DNA of 64,000 bases from CAZTDD01 sp964612675. Its GTDB lineage: Bacteria; Hinthialibacterota; Hinthialibacteria; Hinthialibacterales; JAKPRU01. Position 1 is the stretch's first letter. Every line of letters begins with the position of its first letter. The translations under genes and the position numbers were made by a program. The notes beneath the pieces are model-generated. The model was given only the letters and a program-made list of their open reading frames with translations. It searched no databases and was not told the DNA's origin. Positions 61,586-64,000 of this stretch are shown in pieces. The stretch is from positions 1-64,000 of the forward strand of contig CAZTDD010000014.1 in assembly GCA_964612675.1 (NCBI GenBank), written 5' to 3'.

Positions 61586-63043
61586 ATGCCCGAATCACAA
61601 TCATCGTTAGGCAGCCTTTTGTCGCAAACGCCTCTGCGTGGAGAGATCGCTCCCCGCGTCCTTTGGCTCATCTATTTACGCTACCTTGCGGTTGTTGGCG
61701 TCGCCCTGGTCCTTTTCGTCGTAACGTTTTTCCCTGTCCAGATCGAGCTACAAGCACAAATTCTCCTCTTGGCGGCCCTCCTGATCTCCAACTTAACGTA
61801 TCACTTCTTCTATTATCGGATTCGCGGCACCGGTGACAAGATTGATAAATGGGTCCGACTCGCACTCATTCAAATCTCCATAGACTTTTTGATTTTGACC
61901 CTGCAGCTCCATTTTGGCGGCGGAATCGAGAACCCGTTTTTTGTGTATTATGTGTTCCACACGGCCTTCGCGGGCCTTCTATTGACGCCGCGTTCTGCTG
62001 CAATGGCGGCCGCGTGGGGAGTAATCCTCTATTCGGGAATGGTCCTCGGAGAAGGTTTCGGGATTTTCAACCACTACAGTTTGTCCGGCTGGATGCCGCC
62101 GGATATGTACAGAAATCCATGGGCCATGGCTTCCGCCGTATTGCCCGTCGCAACATGCATGTTTTTCATGACGTATCTAAATTCCTCCATCGGTCAGACC
62201 ATCGGTGACAAAGAGGAACGTCGAACCGCTCTTCAGGAAAGACTTCGTCACCGGGGAGACGAGCTCGCTGAGGCATACCGCCGTCTCGAAAACGCAATGA
62301 AAGAACGGGAACAGTTTCTCGTGACGGTGGAACACGAGCTGAAGTCCCCCCTCGCTGCGATTCGCTCGAATTTGGAGGCGATCCTCGTAGCGGGGGGAGA
62401 ACTGACTCCTTTAGTAAAGGATATGATCGAGCGTTCCAGCAAACGCACTCAGGGGATGCTCGAACTAGTCCAGGATCTGCTCGCCTTGTCCCGCGTTGAA
62501 CATGAAATCGACGCCGGGGTAATCGAAGAATTCGATATCGCCGGGCTGGTGAAAGACGAAATCGAACTGATTCGACCGCTTGCAGAGGAGAAGGGACTCG
62601 ATCTGATCGTCGACCTGCCCGATCACACGACCGCGTATGGTTCGAGAAACGCAGCACGCTACTGTGCCGCAAACCTCGTATCCAATGCTGTGCGCTATAC
62701 GAAGGAAGGCTGGGTAAAGGTGGTCTTGCGACGAGACGGCGAAATGGTGGAACTTATTGTGCAGGATACGGGTATCGGGATCGCCGCGTACGAACAGGAG
62801 AAGATCTTTCAGGAGTTTTATCGCACACAGAGTGCCCGGGAGACGGTTGCGGAAGGCACAGGAGTCGGAATGACGCTGGTCAAACGCTGCGTCGAGGCTC
62901 TTGAAGGAACCATTGAACTCAACAGTAAAGCCGGTGAAGGATCGATCTTTACCGTACGCTTGCCCAGAACGCCTTCGTATGTGAAAGAAGACCTTGACGA
63001 CGAACCTTCCACAATCCACACCGACTCTTCCGAAACCGGGTAA
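61586..63043 (+). CDS. Membrane sensor histidine kinase, divergent from the hox operon
   Basis: A 485-residue kinase with about six membrane segments in residues 20-205 and little periplasmic loop. A coiled linker (EERRTALQERLRHRGDELAE) leads to the HisKA domain, phosphorylation site His250 in VEHELKSPLAAIRS, then the ATPase: NLVSNAVRYT (N box), VQDTGIGIAAYEQE (G1), GTGVGMTLVK (G2). The sensor resembles membrane-embedded sensing domains rather than a PAS-type. It is divergent from hox, and the lone receiver at 56225 is the nearest partner, so the pair may monitor redox state, H2 or membrane status; that is inference. ATG 61586 has no strong ribosome-binding site. Confidence 0.88.
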   Translation: MPESQSSLGSLLSQTPLRGEIAPRVLWLIYLRYLAVVGVALVLFVVTFFPVQIELQAQILLLAALLISNLTYHFFYYRIRGTGDKIDKWVRLALIQISIDFLILTLQLHFGGGIENPFFVYYVFHTAFAGLLLTPRSAAMAAAWGVILYSGMVLGEGFGIFNHYSLSGWMPPDMYRNPWAMASAVLPVATCMFFMTYLNSSIGQTIGDKEERRTALQERLRHRGDELAEAYRRLENAMKEREQFLVTVEHELKSPLAAIRSNLEAILVAGGELTPLVKDMIERSSKRTQGMLELVQDLLALSRVEHEIDAGVIEEFDIAGLVKDEIELIRPLAEEKGLDLIVDLPDHTTAYGSRNAARYCAANLVSNAVRYTKEGWVKVVLRRDGEMVELIVQDTGIGIAAYEQEKIFQEFYRTQSARETVAEGTGVGMTLVKRCVEALEGTIELNSKAGEGSIFTVRLPRTPSYVKEDLDDEPSTIHTDSSETG

Positions 63044-63324
63044 CTGATTTACCGCGTACGCCGGCTCCAGACTTACATCAACGCAGACAAGGCACTCCAG
63101 GCGAATTCTGCCCGGCGATTTGTATTTCGAGTATGACTCGTGAAATGGTTTGATCAGTAACGGCGACATCACACGGCTCGGCCCATAAGAACCGGATAAA
63201 CCGCACCCCTTGATCTGTATCTTGGCTCTTCCCATGATAGCCATAGCTTGACGGGATGGCCAAGAATCCATATCCAAGACAACATCGAGAAGGTGAAGAT
63301 TTGTCGAAAGATGGAGATCATACC
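63044..63324. other. Intergenic region before pgi
   Basis: About 280 bases with no gene, repeat or clear promoter visible. GGAG lies 8 bases before ATG 63325. Confidence 0.4.
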
Positions 63325-64000
63325 ATGGAACGACTCAACAGAAAAACCGAATGGACGGATTTGAAAAAACACTTCGAAGAAATCAAAAATGTCCATCTAC
63401 GAGATCTATTTCAGAAAGATTCGAAACGGGCGGAGAAACTGAGTATTGAAGACTGCGAATTGCTTCTCGACTATTCAAAGAACCGAATTACGGAAGAAAC
63501 ACAGAGATATCTGATCGCTCTAGCGGAAAGCATTGATTTGCGGACCGCTATCGAGCAGATGTTCATGGGAGAGAAGATTAACGTCACCGAGCACCGAGCG
63601 GTTCTTCACACAGCGCTACGGAATCGTTCCAATGAGCCTGTACTCGTTGACGGCAAGGATGTCATGCCCGAAGTTCGCTCGGTCCTGGAGAGAATGGCGA
63701 ATTTCTCATGGAGAATTCGGAATAATCAATGGTTTGGTCATACAGGCAAACCGATATGCAACGTTGTGAACATCGGCATCGGGGGCTCGGATCTCGGTCC
63801 GGTGATGGCCTGTGAAGCGCTCAGATTCTACAGTGACCGACAATTGACGGTACGTTTTGTATCAAATGTCGACGGAACGCACATCGCGGAGACTCTCAGA
63901 GATCTCAATCCTGCGGAGACGCTCTTTATCGTCGCCAGCAAAACATTCACCACACAGGAAACCATGACAAACGCTCATACGGCGCGATCGTGGCTGCTGT
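63325..64000 (+). CDS. pgi: Glucose-6-phosphate isomerase, 5' part, cut by the right edge
   Basis: The reading frame is open to the right edge, 225 residues so far. It aligns from memory to the E. coli enzyme: TEWTDLKKHFEEIKN, LLDYSKNRITEET, NVTEHRAVLHTALRNRSN and VLVDGKDVMPEVRSVLERM are recognisable, followed by VVNIGIGGSDLGP (the PGI signature 1) and FVSNVDGTHIAETL, LFIVASKTFTTQETMTNA. It interconverts glucose 6-phosphate and fructose 6-phosphate in glycolysis and gluconeogenesis. ATG 63325 agrees with the E. coli N-terminus; an in-frame ATG at 63256 is a longer alternative. Confidence 0.95.
   Translation, partial: MERLNRKTEWTDLKKHFEEIKNVHLRDLFQKDSKRAEKLSIEDCELLLDYSKNRITEETQRYLIALAESIDLRTAIEQMFMGEKINVTEHRAVLHTALRNRSNEPVLVDGKDVMPEVRSVLERMANFSWRIRNNQWFGHTGKPICNVVNIGIGGSDLGPVMACEALRFYSDRQLTVRFVSNVDGTHIAETLRDLNPAETLFIVASKTFTTQETMTNAHTARSWLL

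Noticed and set aside
1..64000. CRISPR array
   Set aside because: No evenly spaced direct repeats were found by eye; the repeats present are palindromic intergenic elements.

Overview
The window reads as one scaffold from an uncultured, Gram-negative, heterotrophic bacterium that degrades plant or algal polysaccharides. The evidence is the mix of Tat-signal Gfo/Idh and TIM-barrel sugar enzymes, a sulfatase, a PhoPQ-activated (PqaA-type) hydrolase, DUF4091/GH123-like and GH28/GH30/GH16 enzymes, lipoproteins, and palindromic intergenic repeats. This resembles genomes of the Planctomycetota/Lentisphaerota/Hydrogenedentota/Sumerlaeota kind, but nothing here fixes the phylum. A run of exactly 100 N (13594-13693) shows the sequence is a gapped scaffold. 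All functional calls come from reading the translated sequences; no database search was run.

Layout. 1-3.7 kb: end of an IS21-like transposase, then an aminotransferase-TPR operon and a membrane protein. 3.7-4.0 kb: a nested palindromic repeat. 4.0-12.3 kb: a GT87-like membrane glycosyltransferase, then exported carbohydrate enzymes (PqaA family, pectate lyase, TIM-barrel isomerase-like, GH16), a zinc alcohol dehydrogenase and an FGE-like protein. 12.3-15.5 kb: a second repeat copy and a nonulosonate-type module (DegT aminotransferase, NeuB, SpsF). 15.7-19.1 kb: a nickel ECF transporter, nikKMLQO. 19.2-21.2 kb: a HEAT-repeat lipoprotein and an unexplained two-gene module. 21.5-31.9 kb: GH28, an S9 peptidase, an exported mannonate-dehydratase-like enolase-superfamily enzyme, a tripartite tricarboxylate transporter (TctCBA), a palindrome cluster and a Gfo/Idh protein. 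31.9-44 kb: a clan GH-A enzyme with a CBM-like insertion, STAS, DNRLRE-FN3-DUF4091, nucleoside hydrolase, sulfatase, FG-GAP and GH30-like proteins. 44.1-56.2 kb: a response regulator, an RbsB/C/A/C-type ABC importer and a complete oxidative D-apiose pathway (apsD, apnL, apnO, oiaK and a RuBisCO-like protein). 56.2-63.0 kb: a bidirectional NAD-reducing [NiFe] hydrogenase operon (hoxEF fusion, hoxU, hoxY, hoxH) with a single-domain response regulator at its end and a histidine kinase divergent from its start. 63.3 kb to the edge: 5' part of pgi.

How the genes fit together (inference). Pectinases and other exported glycosidases would release galacturonate-rich fragments and branched sugars. D-apiose, which occurs in apiogalacturonan and rhamnogalacturonan II, would enter by the two-permease ABC importer. 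ApsD, ApnL, ApnO and OiaK would then convert it in turn to a phosphorylated 3-oxo-isoapionate, which the RuBisCO-like protein cleaves to central metabolites. Sugar acids may be dehydrated outside the cytoplasm and taken up by TctCBA. The nickel importer would supply the Hox hydrogenase, which exchanges electrons between NAD(H) and H2 during fermentation.
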